A stretch of DNA of 64,000 bases, from NCBI GenBank assembly GCA_963755695.1, contig CAVWLB010000006.1:68791-132790 (forward strand). The letters are read 5' to 3'. Numbering within the stretch: the stretch's first letter is position 1; each line of letters begins with the position of its first letter. This stretch comes from QHWT01 sp963755695 (lineage in GTDB: Bacteria > Acidobacteriota > Vicinamibacteria > Vicinamibacterales > 2-12-FULL-66-21). A model generated the notes under the pieces. It searched no databases. It was not told the DNA's origin and was given only the letters and a program-made list of their open reading frames with translations. This document shows positions 1 through 9,411 of this stretch, in pieces. Position numbers and translations under genes: made by a program.

Positions 1-48
1 CGCGTTGTCTGGATTGAGGTTACCGCCAATCTCGAATAGGCTCACTTC

Positions 49-770
49 GTGGTCTGTGTCGTCGTCTCTCTGGCCTACTCGCTTCGATTGGTGATTCGGT
101 CCCGCGCCCTCGCTGCACCTGGAAATTATCGCGCTCCGACATCAGCTGGCTGTCGTCAACCGATCGCGGCCGCAAAGCCTGCGGCTCAGCCCTGCCGACC
201 GTCTGCTGTGGGCGCGGCTGGCGCAGGCATGGCGCGGCTGGCGCACGGCCGTCCACATTGTCAAGCCGGAGACCGTCATCGCATGGCACCGCCGCGGCTT
301 TCGCGTGTTCTGGACCTGGAAGCGTCGAGATCGTACTGGCGGCCGGCTGGGCCAGCAGACGTGCGCACCCTGATCCGCGAGCTGTCGACCGCGAATCCGC
401 TCTGGGGTGCGCCGCGGCTTCATGGCAAGCTTCCGAAGCTCGGGATCTCGGTCAGCCAGTCCACCGTTGCCAAGTACATGCGGCGGCATCCCCGCCCGCC
501 GTCACAAAGCTGGCGGACGTTCCTCACCAACCACGCGAGCCAGATTATGGCCGCCGATCTGTTCGTCGTGCCGACGGTCACGTTCCGGCTGCTGTTCGTC
601 CTGATCATCCTCGCGCACGACCGTCGACGGATCGTTCATATGCCGGTCACCGAACATCCCACGCGGCCTGGACCGCACAGCAGCTCCGCGCCTTTCCGGA
701 ACACGACCCGCCCGAGTATCTCGTGCACGATCGCGATACGGTGTTTTGTACGGTGCGTAAACTCGATCCG
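49..770 (+). pseudogene. Decayed DDE transposase (IS remnant A)
   Basis: Translation shows a broken integrase-fold (rve/DDE) transposase. An N-terminal stretch like ALRHQLAVV lies about 140-170, NPLWGAPRLHG near 395-425, the first catalytic Asp in MAADLFVVPT near 546-575, and the second in LVHDRDTVF near 722-750. At least two frameshifts separate these blocks (about 118 and 665). The frame ends abruptly at about 755, before the catalytic Glu, where it abuts an unrelated IS fragment on the other strand. The first bases share an 11-base string (CGAATAGGCTC) with the outer end of the IS scrap near 8487, so both derive from one family. Not functional as read. Confidence 0.8.
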
Positions 771-772
771 CG

Positions 773-1040
773 TCAGGCCGCGCGCTCATACTCGTGCAAC
801 AGCCCGCCGAGACGGTCGCGACGCCTGATCGCCAGCGACTGCGAGCCGGTCCACTTGTTAGTCGCCGCTCGACCATTCGGGGGCACGAGATCCAAGCTGC
901 GGTGAGGGCGATGGCCGTTGTAATGATCCACAAATACGGTCAACGTTCGTTCGAGATGCCGAGGACCGAGCGTGAGCAGCCAGTCGAGACACTCGGTCCG
1001 GGCCGTTCGGACGAACCGTTCCGCAATCCCATTGGCTTCC
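773..1040 (-). pseudogene. C-terminal fragment of a second transposase (remnant B)
   Basis: The minus frame ending at 773 reads EANGIAERFVRTARTEC, then a DHYNGHRPHRSL block and a GGLLHEYERAA tail. These are the catalytic-Glu region and C-terminus of a DDE integrase-fold transposase. Everything upstream of the Glu motif is missing because IS copy 1 begins at 1041. It resembles the remnant at 5633-6440 (AVAERFVRTVRSEC, HRPHRALSL) more than IS copies 1-3. A fragment interrupted by a later insertion or rearrangement. Confidence 0.8.
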
Positions 1041-2314
1041 GGCTGTCCTTGCTGAAAACCCGATCTGCAGCCCGTTGGTCGCCCAGACGTAATTCTCAAA
1101 TGGTCGCGATACACCGTTGACATCGGCTGGAGTCCAAACACGCCCTCAACGAGCACCGTGAAATGCTGCCACCGCGGATTGCCTTCGCTGTCGTCAGACT
1201 CGGCGCGGGAGTGTGCGTGGGTTACGCTGCTCGGCGTTCGTATCGATGGTGAAGACCACCGACTTGCGGAATGGCGACCACCCGTCCCGCGCTGGGCGCC
1301 GCAGTCTCGCGCGGCACCGGCGAATCCCTGTCGAGCGAGAGATGCGTTCGCGAACGGTGGTAGTAGGCGACGTAAGCGTTCAAGACGCGTCGCAGGCCGC
1401 GCGCGTTCCAGACGATGACGTGGTCGAGGCATTCGCGGCGAATCGATCCGATCAGCCGCTCCGCGTACGCGTTCTGCCACGGTGAGCGCGGCGCGGTGAC
1501 GACTTCGTGAATCTCCATCGCTGTCGCCGTGGTGGCCCACCCGTGAAAGGCGGAATCCCGATCCCGGACGAGATCGCACGGCGTTTCGTTCCACGGGAAG
1601 GCCTCGCGGAGTTGCTGCGCCGTCCACGTTGCGGTCGGATGGTCGGTGATGGCCACATGCACGATGCGTCGGCGCTCGTGGGCGAGGATCACCAGGACGA
1701 ACAGCAGGCGGCACGTCGCCGTCGGCACGACGAAGAAGTCCGCGGCGGCGATCTGGCCAAGGTGATTCGCCAGGAACGTGTGCCACGTCGGTGACGGCGG
1801 CCGTCTTGGGCGGGCCTTGTACTTCGCAACCGTCGCCTGGCTCACGTTCAGGCCCAGCTTGCGCAACTCGCCGTGAATCCGTGGCGCGCCCCACAATGGA
1901 TTGGCCTGCGACATCGTCCGAATCAGCGCCCGTACCTCAGCCGACACGGTGGGTCTGCCGATGCGTCGCCGACTTTTCCACGCCCAGAACAAGCGAAAGC
2001 CTCGGCGATGCCACGCGATGACCGTCTCCGGTTGAACGATGACAAGCGCCGTGCGCCAGTTCGCCCAGACGCGCGACAGCCAGATCCAGAGGCATCGGTC
2101 AACCTTTCCGAGAGCGAGGCGGTGCGAGTGTGATCGCTGCAGCACCTGCAGTTGGTGGTGTAGCGCCAGCACTTCGAGGTGCAGCGCAATCCGCGATCGG
2201 ATCAGCCCTCGGAAGGTCAGGAAGGCCGAAATCAGCACAGAGCGCATCACCGAAGAGCCTAATCTTCGCTCGCGGTAAGCGCAACGACTGCAACACAAAA
2301 GGCCTTTTCAGTAG
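1041..2314 (-). mobile_element. IS element, copy 1 of 3 (about 1.28 kb)
   Basis: Near-identical DNA recurs at 23608-24889 and, as a mosaic, at 34417-35700. The left end reads GGCTGTCCTTGCTGAAAA. The right end of copies 2 and 3, reverse-complemented, reads GCCTGT.TCTACTGAAAA, giving imperfect terminal inverted repeats of about 20 bp. In this copy the right end stops matching just after CAGTAG, so the outer ten or so bases are lost or changed. No target-site duplication is visible: the left flank is another transposase and the right flank is unrelated. About 180 bp between the left end and the transposase stop is conserved in all three copies. Confidence 0.85.
1222..2247 (-). CDS. IS transposase, DDE integrase fold (copy 1)
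   Basis: Intact frame of 341 residues from the ATG at 2247; upstream in-frame codons to 2298 are possible but lie in the IS end. Visible features in order: a helical N-terminus with HLEVLALHHQLQVLQR (about residues 23-38), NPLWGAPRIHGEL (about 116-128), a first catalytic Asp in AADFFVVPT (about 170), a second in LVRDRDSAF (about 229-231), and the Glu in PWQNAYAERLIGS (about 263), spacing typical of DDE enzymes of the IS3/IS481-like rve group. The C-terminus is GGLHHRYERRAA. It would cut and join element ends. This is the likeliest active copy with copy 2; exact IS family not assigned. Confidence 0.88.
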   Translation of the reverse strand: MRSVLISAFLTFRGLIRSRIALHLEVLALHHQLQVLQRSHSHRLALGKVDRCLWIWLSRVWANWRTALVIVQPETVIAWHRRGFRLFWAWKSRRRIGRPTVSAEVRALIRTMSQANPLWGAPRIHGELRKLGLNVSQATVAKYKARPRRPPSPTWHTFLANHLGQIAAADFFVVPTATCRLLFVLVILAHERRRIVHVAITDHPTATWTAQQLREAFPWNETPCDLVRDRDSAFHGWATTATAMEIHEVVTAPRSPWQNAYAERLIGSIRRECLDHVIVWNARGLRRVLNAYVAYYHRSRTHLSLDRDSPVPRETAAPSAGRVVAIPQVGGLHHRYERRAA

Positions 2315-2338
2315 GGGCTATATCATCGTGTCGAGTCT

Positions 2339-2656
2339 TCAGACCTGATAGCCGGCGCGCTTCAGCGCCGGCACCAACTGTTCCTGAATCGCCTCGAGCA
2401 GACGCGTTACTGCAGGTGCCTCGTTCTCGAAATCCCGACGGAGGCGGCCTGTTGTGTTGTGCTCATCCAACTGGCGCACAGCTTGTATCAGGCGCTCGCA
2501 GGCGGCCTCGACACCGCAGCGTTGTTCACCAGCCAAAGTCAGTTCGTGCGCCGAGCGTCGTATATGTCCTTCGACATCGCCCTCGGGAAGTCGGCCGGCG
2601 AACTTCTCGATCGTTTGGATCGTCGACAGGACGCCCTCGAAATCCTCATAAGGCAT
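2339..2656 (-). CDS. Small helical hypothetical protein
   Basis: 105 residues starting MPYEDFEGVL, rich in Leu, Glu, Arg and Ala with no hydrophobic segment, so probably a small soluble all-helical protein. It lies 190 bp downstream of groEL on the same strand and overlaps the end of a possible 62-codon gene by about 11 bp, so cotranscription with groESL is possible. I do not recognise a family. The codon pattern and lack of competing frames support coding. Confidence 0.5.
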   Translation of the reverse strand: MPYEDFEGVLSTIQTIEKFAGRLPEGDVEGHIRRSAHELTLAGEQRCGVEAACERLIQAVRQLDEHNTTGRLRRDFENEAPAVTRLLEAIQEQLVPALKRAGYQV

Positions 2657-2834
2657 GGTGCTGGCACCTTCGGCAAGTCATGGCGACGGGGCATCCCTTG
2701 TCCCTATCCATCCGAATCAGATCCTTTGGGTTGGACGCCGCGAGTGTATGCGTCCAACGTTGTCGTGCTCCATCGACATTCCACAGTTTCACACCGACGG
2801 TCAACATGACCGCGAGAGCAACGCCCGCGAGCAC
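2646..2834 (-). CDS. Possible small membrane-anchored protein downstream of groEL
   Basis: 62 codons from a GTG at 2834, or 53 from the ATG at 2807. It starts with a hydrophobic stretch (VLAGVALAVMLTVGVKLW) followed by a basic tail with CRRC near the end. It begins about 12 bp after the groEL stop and overlaps the next gene, an operon-like arrangement. No clear ribosome binding site is visible and the family is not recognised; it may be spurious. Confidence 0.3.
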   Translation of the reverse strand: MLAGVALAVMLTVGVKLWNVDGARQRWTHTLAASNPKDLIRMDRDKGCPVAMTCRRCQHHAL

Positions 2835-2846
2835 ACGCGTGTCGGG

Positions 2847-4464
2847 TCAGTACATCCCGCCCATTCCTCCACCGGGCGCTGGTGCCTCCTTCTTCTCGGG
2901 AATCTCCGCCACGAGCGCCTCGGTCGTGAGCAGGAGCGATGCGATCGACGCCGAGTTCTGAAGCGCGGTCCGCACCACCTTGGTCGGGTCGATGACGCCG
3001 GCGATGACCAGGTTCTCGTACTTGTCGTTCAGCGCGTTGAAGCCTTCCTCGGGTCCCATCTCCTTGACCTTCGAGACGACGATGGAGCCTTCCTCGCCGG
3101 CGTTGGTGGCGATCCAGCGCAGCGGCTCCTCGATGGCGCGAGCGACGATATTGACGCCAATCTGCTGATCGCCGCTGAGCTTGAGCCCTCTGAGCGCCTT
3201 CGGCGGCGCGGAGCAGCGCGACGCCCCCGCCCGGGACGATGCCCTCTTCGACGGCCGCCTTCGTGGCGTGCATGGCGTCCTCTACGCGCGCCTTCTTCTC
3301 CTTCATCTCGGTCTCGGTGGCCGCGCCCACTTTGATCACGGCCACGCCGCCGACGAGCTTCGCGAGCCGCTCCTGCAATTTCTCGCGATCATACTCGGAC
3401 GTCGTGTCCTCGATCTGCGCCCGGATCTGCTTGACGCGGCCCTCGATCGCGTTCTTCGTGCCCGCGCCTTCGATGATCGTCGTATTGTCCTTGTCGATCG
3501 TGACCTTCTTCGCCGTGCCGAGGTCTTCGAGCTTCAGGTTCTCGAGCTTGAGGCCGAGGTCCTCGGTGATTGCCCGGCCGTTGGTAAGGATCGCCATGTC
3601 CTCGAGCATCGCCTTCCGCCGGTCACCGTAACCTGGCGCCTTGACGGCCGCGACCTTCAGCGTCCCGCGCAGCTTGTTGACGACGAGCGTCGCAAGCGCC
3701 TCGCCCTCCAGGTCCTCGGCAACTACGAGCAACGGCTTACCGCTCTGCGCGACGCGCTCGAGCAGCGGCAGGAAGTCCTTCAGGCTCGAGATCTTCTTTT
3801 CGTGGATGAGAATGTGCGGATCCTCGAGCACGACTTCCATCCGCTCCGGATCGGTCACGAAATACGGTGATAGATACCCGCGATCGAACTGCATCCCTTC
3901 GACGACCTCGAGCGACGTTTCAATCGTCTTCGCCTCTTCGACCGTAATCACGCCGTCCTTGCCGACCTTGTCCATGGCGTCGGCGATGATCGTGCCGATG
4001 GTCGCGTCGTTGTTCGCGGAAATGGTGCCGACCTGGGCGACCATGTTGCCGCTGACCGGCTTCGACATCTTCTTGAGTTCGGCGGTGATCACCTCAACCG
4101 CCCGCTCGATGCCGCGCTTGATCTCCATCGGGTTCGCGCCGGCGACCACGTTTTTCGCGCCCTCGCGATAGATGGCCTGGGCGAGCACGGTGGCGGTCGT
4201 CGTGCCATCCCCGGCGATATCAGACGTCTTGCTCGCGACTTCCCGCGCCATCTGCGCACCCATGTTTTCGAGCGGGTCTTTCAGATCGATCTCCTTGGCG
4301 ACGGTCACGCCGTCCTTGGTAATCGTCGGCGATCCGAACTTCTTGTCGAGGACGACGTTGCGGCCCTTGGGGCCAAGGGTAACTTTGACTGCGTCGGCCA
4401 ACTGATTGATACCGCGCAAGACGGCCCCGCGCGCCTGCTCGCCATACACAATCTGCTTTGCCAT
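2847..4464 (-). CDS. groEL: Chaperonin GroEL (60 kDa), with a frameshift near 3201
   Basis: Starts MAKQIVYGEQ at 4464 and ends in the hallmark Gly/Met tail GGGMGGMY. The ATP-site signature GDGTTTATVLAQ lies at residues about 86-97, with the conserved catalytic Asp inside it, and the equatorial block GIVPGGGVALLRAA follows. The frame breaks just after that block: one extra base (a C at about 3201 on the plus strand) shifts it. The correct frame resumes as ALRGLKLSGDQQ and runs through PEEGFNALNDKYENLV to the stop. Reassembled length is about 540 residues, normal for the family. It would form the 14-mer folding chamber with GroES. The indel may be an assembly error, because the downstream reading is perfectly conserved. 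Confidence 0.93.
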
Positions 4465-4502
4465 GACGTTTATCTCCTGTACTGCTCCGCTGCCCCACGC
4501 GG

Positions 4503-4810
4503 TTACTTCTTCCTTTGGTCTTGCCTTCGATGACCGCCAGCACTTCATCCTCTCTCACGATGAGGTAGTCCTCGCCGGCGAGCTTGATCTCCTGGCCAGC
4601 GTACTTGCCGAACAGGATCCGGTCGCCCGCTTTGACGTCGAGGGGGACGCGCTTGCCGTCGTCTTTCGTCTTCCCGTTGCCGGCGGCGATGACCGTGCCC
4701 TGCTGCGGCTTCTCGTTGGCCGTGTCGGGGAGGATGATTCCGCCGATGTGCTGTTCGCCTTCCTCGAGGCGTTGAACAATGATGCGGTCGTGCAGCGGTC
4801 TGAAGTTCAT
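4503..4810 (-). CDS. groES: Co-chaperonin GroES, C-terminal stop lost by a frameshift
   Basis: Starts MNFRPLHDRIIVQRLEE at 4810 and carries the mobile-loop region EQHIGGIILPDTA, the GTVIAAGNG turn and the C-terminal REDEVLAVIEG, so it is a full-length co-chaperonin of about 100 residues. As read, the frame passes the expected end and continues into groEL. A one-base shift in the A/G-rich codons after VIEGKTK gives a TAA at 4503-4505, the natural size, about 38 bp before the groEL start. The groES-groEL order is the standard operon. No CIRCE inverted repeat is visible in 4811-5230. Confidence 0.92.
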
Positions 4811-5632
4811 GAATTTCGACTCCAGACTGGCGTGAACCGGCGCAGTAGCGTCGAGAAACCGAGTGGTCTCGGAGCCACGAAGCTGATGTTGTCGTGATTG
4901 CGAGACGTATCCTTCAACACGATTTCCACCCACTTGGAATTCTTTCCCGACCGGTCGGTGGCTCGAGAAGGGCCTGGTATTGAACGCGACCGAGCGCTCG
5001 CCAACCAGAGACGCCTCTGAACAGCGACACACGCCGAAAGTTGCTGCCGCGAGTGCCGATCGCGGCGAGTCGATGGAGACGGAAGTTCGAGGGAGGTTTC
5101 ACGGTGCGCTCCGATCGATGGCCGAAGTGGGCCGTCGGCGCGCACCCGTTAAGGACGGGGCACTACTCGAACGCTGGCCGGCTCAATTCTCGAAACGCTA
5201 TCAGTGAACTATACGTCGGGGAACACCGGGTGCGTGTTCACAATGGAACAGTCTGCATTCACCAGGATTTGCTTGCGCCGAGATGCCTGTTGTGTGCTAT
5301 CCTCTCGCTGCTCTTGCGGGCGGCCTTGTTAGCTCGCGGGTCGTTAGCCCCGAACAAAACATGTCCCATCAGTGGGACCACAAACAAATGCCACCCGCAA
5401 GGCCTTCTCGCAGGTCGGCGCGCTCAGCGCCTCGATCAACACCTCTGAATCAACCACGAACAGCGTTCTGATCGGTATCGCGCGCAAGCGCCACGCCGAC
5501 CCAGAACGGGCAGGCCTCACACGATCGCCGCATTCGCCATCGATGTCCGCCTGTGCGTCTCGAATTTCAGATTCTCTCGCTGAATCCTGGATTGGGCAAC
5601 GTTGCGTCGCGTGTAGGGTGCGAAAAACCTGA
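4811..5632. other. Region upstream of groES without a recognised gene
   Basis: About 820 bp. Both strands have open frames of 60-135 codons but none shows a family motif, a convincing ribosome binding site or a signal peptide. The groESL promoter must lie here. I found no TTAGCACTC/GAGTGCTAA pair, so HrcA-type control is not supported by sequence. Confidence 0.5.
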
Positions 5633-6440
5633 TCACGCTGCGACCAGGTACTCATGAACGACACCGCCGAGGCGATCTCGGCGGAAAATACGCGCGTTGC
5701 TCAACGCTAACCGCGACGCGACAGGGCGCCGCGCCTCAGGTGGCGCGAGCGACAGCGCTCTATGGGGCCGGTGGCTGTTGTAGTGATCCACGAAGATCTC
5801 AAGAATCCGCTGGAGGTGCCGTTGGTTCAGAATCAGCAGCCAATCGAGACATTCTGAACGGACGGTGCGCACGAACCGCTCGGCAACCGCGTTGGCTTGT
5901 GGCGCGCGAAACGGCGTACGAATGACCTCGATGCCGTCGCTTCGGAACACGGCGTCAAAACCATCGGTGAATTTCTGATCCCGATCACGAATCAGAAATC
6001 GCATCGGTTTCGAGCGCTCCGCCAAGGTCCACGACAGTTGCCGAGCTTGCTGAACGACCCACGATGCACTCGGATTCGCCGTGCAGCCGGCTACATGCAC
6101 ACGGCGGCTGCCTAACTCGATGAAGAAGAGGACGTAGAGGTGTTGCAGCGAGATCGTCTCGACCGTGAAGAAATCCACGGCCAACAGGGACTGGCGGTGT
6201 GCCCGAACGAACTCGCGCCAGGTCGTCTCGCGGCGCTTACCCGCCGGTCCGAGACCAGTTGCCCGGAGCCATGCGCGCACGGTCGTAGCTGACACGGCGA
6301 TGCCCAGCCCCTTCAGTTCGCCGACTATCGGCGGATAGCCCCATCGCGGGTTCTCCTGCGCGAGGCGCAACACCAGGTCTCGAATCTGACGACTTATCGG
6401 TGGACGTCCCACCGGACGCGCGTACGTCCACGGTCTGGCT
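5633..6440 (-). pseudogene. IS transposase lacking its N-terminus (remnant C)
   Basis: A single open frame of 259 codons from the GTG at 6412 carries NPRWGYPPIVGEL, the first Asp in LLAVDFFTVE, the second in LIRDRDQKF, the Glu in PQANAVAERFVRT, then DHYNSHRPHRAL and a GGVVHEYLVAA tail. The DDE triad is intact. Upstream, the same frame still reads PWTYARPVGRPPIS, typical of the linker in this family, but homology stops near 6440, so the N-terminal DNA-binding part is gone. Probably a fossil despite the open frame. Confidence 0.8.
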
Positions 6441-7065
6441 GGTACAGCTGGCTTTGTCGAGCATTCAGATAATCGACGCGCCGCTGAATCGCCTCACCCG
6501 CCACCGGGTGGACGCAGGTTGCAGCGGCAATCGGATCGATTCGGCGCTTGCACAGGTACTGGTAAACACGGCAGGAGGCATCGAGCTGGCGAAGAGCGGC
6601 CTCGAGTCGGTGGAGGGTTTCGCGGCGCTGCGTTTGATCCAGGCGCTCATAGTCGGCGCCTTCCAACCGTACACCAATCCAACATCTCCTCCGGCTTTTG
6701 TGAGAAACGTAACTATCGCGAGATCGAACCTCATCGGCAAGTTCCTACACGACCTCGAAGGTCTGCGACCAACCGCTCGTGCCGCGGTTATGCAAAGAAG
6801 GCGCGGCGCCGGAGCAAAACATCTTCACTGAGCGTAGCGCAGAGCTTGGTGTGTAGATCTTGCGTATCTCCCGATTCGGCAAGCTCAGCCTTCACTATGG
6901 ATGTGGTTCGCTCAAACTCCTGTTCGCGCTCGAGTTGTCTGCGAAGAGCGAACAAAGCGCCGAAAGTGCTGCGCGTGTTGCACTCTCCACGACGACGCGG
7001 GTACAGCAAGGGTCGGATGAGAGGCAGGCGGCATGGCGCCGCTGCTCTGATAAGGAGGACGTGCA
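6441..7065. other. Unassigned stretch before the 7066 gene
   Basis: Open frames on both strands (for example a minus frame ending near 6441 with a coiled-coil-like LHRLEAALRQLDASCRVYQYL) show no family I recognise. The stretch follows the truncated end of an IS fragment, so it may hold degraded coding sequence. The last bases contain AAGGAGG, the ribosome binding site of the next gene. Confidence 0.4.
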
Positions 7066-7653
7066 ATGACGGTTGGTAAAGCCGGTCTGATCACGGCGGG
7101 CCTTGTCGGGGTGGTCGCACTCGGCGTCGCGACCGGTCCGACGATTCAGAAGAACTGGTCGAGGAGGCATGCGCCGGTTACTCGGGCGGTCGAACCGAGC
7201 GCGCCACCTCCCGCGATGGCTCGGCCCGCGCGCCGCGTGCGTTCGTCGTCGCCACGCACGCATGACGTGGCCGCGGTAAAGGCGGTAAAGAAGGAGTCGA
7301 ACACGCCACGCACGCATGACGTGGCCGCGGTAAAGAAGGAGTCGAACACGATCGAGACGATTGCCGTCTCGATGTGGGAGCCGGAGTTCCGCGATCGCGT
7401 GAAGGCAGTCCTCAATCCTGGCGCAAAGCCCGAGATCGCGGCCGCGAACTTTGCCAGCGCCGAGCAGTTCATGACGGTGGCGCACGCGGCGCGCAACACC
7501 CAGGTGCCGTTCATGGTGCTGAAGGATCGCGTGCTCAACCAGGGCCAGTCGCTCGCGCAGGCGATTCACGAATTCAAGCCCGATCTGGACGCGAGGGCCG
7601 AAGTGACGCGCGCGCATGCGGCGGCACGGGAGGATCTGGAGAGCGCTGGCTAG
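7066..7653 (+). CDS. Membrane-anchored hypothetical protein with an internal tandem repeat
   Basis: 195 residues with a strong AAGGAGG six bases before the ATG. An N-terminal transmembrane segment (LITAGLVGVVALGVAT, about residues 7-22) is followed by a Pro/Ala/Arg-rich linker and two adjacent copies of PRTHDVAAVK...KKESNT (about residues 63-95). A soluble domain follows with PEFRDRVKAVLNPGAKPE and LKDRVLNQGQSLAQAIHEFKPDLD. The topology suggests an anchored protein with its C-terminal domain outside the cytoplasm or in the periplasm. A terminator follows directly, so it is probably monocistronic. Family not recognised. Confidence 0.8.
   Translation: MTVGKAGLITAGLVGVVALGVATGPTIQKNWSRRHAPVTRAVEPSAPPPAMARPARRVRSSSPRTHDVAAVKAVKKESNTPRTHDVAAVKKESNTIETIAVSMWEPEFRDRVKAVLNPGAKPEIAAANFASAEQFMTVAHAARNTQVPFMVLKDRVLNQGQSLAQAIHEFKPDLDARAEVTRAHAAAREDLESAG
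7252..7350 (+). repeat. In-frame tandem duplication inside the 7066 gene
   Basis: Two units, 7252-7305 (54 bp) and 7306-7350 (45 bp), are identical except that the first carries an extra 9 bp, itself a duplication of GCGGTAAAG. Both lengths are multiples of three, so the frame is preserved. The near-identity at DNA level indicates a recent slippage or unequal-crossover event in the linker region. Confidence 0.9.
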
Positions 7654-7673
7654 GTAGAGTGCATTCGCTTCAC

Positions 7674-7703
7674 AGACGGGCGGCCTCGTGCCGCCCGTCT
7701 TTT
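7674..7703 (+). terminator. Rho-independent terminator
   Basis: A perfect GC-rich stem, AGACGGGCGGC pairing with GCCGCCCGTCT around a short loop, is followed by TTTT. It lies about 20 bp after the stop of the 7066 gene. Confidence 0.9.
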
Positions 7704-7779
7704 GTACGCGAATCAAGCGTAATGATGGTGTCCGATGAGCGACTCGGCGCCAGTCGATCGACGTGTTGATTGGCGAGAA

Positions 7780-8186
7780 CAATTGGCGGCGCCCGAGCGA
7801 CTACGCGTCGCCCGTAGCGCATGCATCGGATCGATCTTCGTTGCGGTGCGGGCGGGCAACCAGCTGGCGGTCAACGCAATCGCGAGCAGCGCCGCAGCCG
7901 CGAGACCGAAGGAACGGATCGTGCGCGCTCACGCCGTAGAGCAGCGTCGACAGCCGCGCGAGTCGCGGCGAGCGCGGCCCCGAGTCCGACGATCACGCCG
8001 GCCACGGCGAGCACGGCGCCTTCACGCACCACCAGCGAGCGTACACTGCGGATCTGGGCGCTGAGCACGAGGCGGATGCCGATCTCGCGTTGGCGCGTCC
8101 CTACCATATGGCTGAGCAGCCCGTACAGGCCGACCGCGGCGACCATCAGCGCCAGCAGTGCGTACGCGCCGACTGCCGCGGCTGGA
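7780..8186 (-). pseudogene. C-terminal fragment of a MacB/FtsX-type ABC permease
   Basis: The minus strand encodes YALLALMVAAVGLYGLLS and then HMVGTRQREIGIRLVLSA, the transmembrane segment and conserved cytoplasmic motif of the FtsX domain. After a frameshift near 7925 comes WLPARTATKIDPMHALRA, the classic C-terminus of these permeases. Only the last FtsX domain remains. Upstream it joins an IS transposase scrap in frame at about 8187, giving a chimeric open frame of 151 codons. Confidence 0.8.
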
Positions 8187-8487
8187 CGACCCGTACGGGA
8201 CCGACGCTTCCACGTCCAGAACAGGCGGAACCTGCGTCGGTGCCAGGCGAGTACGGTGTCCGGCTTGATGAGGACGAGCGCCGGCCGCCAACCGCTCCAC
8301 GCCTGCGACAGCCACGCCCAGAGCACCCGATCCGCCGCAGTCAGACGAAGTCGCGAGGGCGCGAGCGATTCAGGACCGCCAACTGATACGGGAGCGCGAG
8401 GATCTCAAGGTGCAGAGCCGCGCGCGATCGAGCGGCTGACCGAAGCGCGAAGACCAGCGAAACGACGACGCAGGTCACAAGTCGAGC
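8187..8487 (-). pseudogene. N-terminal scrap of an IS transposase (remnant D)
   Basis: The frame reads SRAALHLEILALPYQLAVLNRSRPR, shifts near 8350, then WAWLSQAWSGWRPALVLIKPDTVLAWHRR and FRLFWTWKRRSRTGRP, the N-terminal HTH-like part of the same transposase group as remnant A. It is cut at the GRP motif and continues into permease sequence. No catalytic domain is present. Confidence 0.78.
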
Positions 8488-8814
8488 CTATTCGACGTCG
8501 AGCGCGACTTCAATCAACGCACCGCTTACAACGTTTCTGGTAGGCACAGCCGCCAGCATTCGCTGTTCGCACGAATGGTGCTGAATGGGACAGCGCACAT
8601 CCGCTTACTGGCACAGACTGATGGCTCTGTCGACCAAGTCGACCAAGAAGGATTCGGGGTCATTGGCGAGCGTGCAGTCGGCAGCAGCTGCTGAAGACGT
8701 TCCTCGGCGTGTTGTTCTGATCGGGCGTCCTCGTGCGCTCGCCCGACCGTCGCCGGCCATTGGAAAACGCGCGAGCTTCGTGCGGGTCGCCGGGTCCTGT
8801 CAGGGAGATTCAAT
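8488..8814. other. Intergenic stretch, no gene recognised
   Basis: About 330 bp between IS debris and the secreted-protein gene at 8815. No open frame with family features. The final bases contain GGGAGA, about 8 bp before the 8815 ATG. Confidence 0.5.
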
Positions 8815-9411
8815 ATGAAGACTACGGCGTTGCTATTTCCGAGACTTCTGTTGGCCGCGTCCGTTGCCGCGGCCGCCTTGTTCGCGGTCCCGCCTCTGTC
8901 CGCGCAGAACGCGAAGGAGAGCTTCACTGGCTTTGCCATCAACTTGAATGGAGGGGCGAAGACCGCAGTCGTGGACTTCACGATCGAGCGCTGGTCGACG
9001 GACGCCGAGCGCGAGCAGCTGCTCGCCATTCTGCAGGAGGAGAAGGACAGTTACAGGGCGAACGAGAAGCTGCTGAAGGCGCTGCAGAAAATGCCGAAGG
9101 TCGGCTATATCCGCACCGCCAACACGCTGGCCTGGGACCTGCGGTACGCCCGTCAGAGCGGGCTCGATGAAGGGGGACGTCGCATCGTGCTCGCGACCGA
9201 CCGCCCCATTGGCTTCGTGGAAGCGCGCAACAGCGGGCGCTCGATGGATTATCCGTTCACGATTGTCGAGATGCAGCTGGACGGCAACGACAAGGGCGTC
9301 GGAAAGATCCTCGCGGGCACGAAGATCTTCATCGACAAGAAGAACAACCTGGTGCTCGAGCACTACGGCCAGCAGCCGGTGCGGTTCAACGAGATCCGAA
9401 GGCAAAAGTAG
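8815..9411 (+). CDS. Exported hypothetical protein
   Basis: 198 residues. A clear Sec signal peptide runs MKTTALLFPRLLLAASVAAAALFAVPPLSAQ, with cleavage expected after SAQ at about residue 31. The mature part is rich in charged residues and beta-strand-like segments (KTAVVDFTIERWS, KVGYIRTANTLAWDLRYARQ, RIVLATDRPIGFVEARN, YPFTIVEMQLD). No cysteines or catalytic motif is evident. Start supported by GGGAGA upstream. Function unknown; likely periplasmic or secreted. Confidence 0.85.
   Translation: MKTTALLFPRLLLAASVAAAALFAVPPLSAQNAKESFTGFAINLNGGAKTAVVDFTIERWSTDAEREQLLAILQEEKDSYRANEKLLKALQKMPKVGYIRTANTLAWDLRYARQSGLDEGGRRIVLATDRPIGFVEARNSGRSMDYPFTIVEMQLDGNDKGVGKILAGTKIFIDKKNNLVLEHYGQQPVRFNEIRRQK

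Noticed and set aside
773..1894. 373-codon minus frame spanning IS copy 1 and the adjacent scrap (similar frame at 23463-24461)
   Set aside because: Most of it is an out-of-phase shadow of the transposase; only the last 90 codons (773-1040) are real transposase sequence.
4220..4500. GroES frame read through into groEL as a longer fusion protein
   Set aside because: The sequence after VIEGK is groEL DNA in the wrong frame; a single-base shift restores a normal stop at 4503.
4811..5230. CIRCE operator upstream of groESL
   Set aside because: No TTAGCACTC-N9-GAGTGCTAA or close variant is present.
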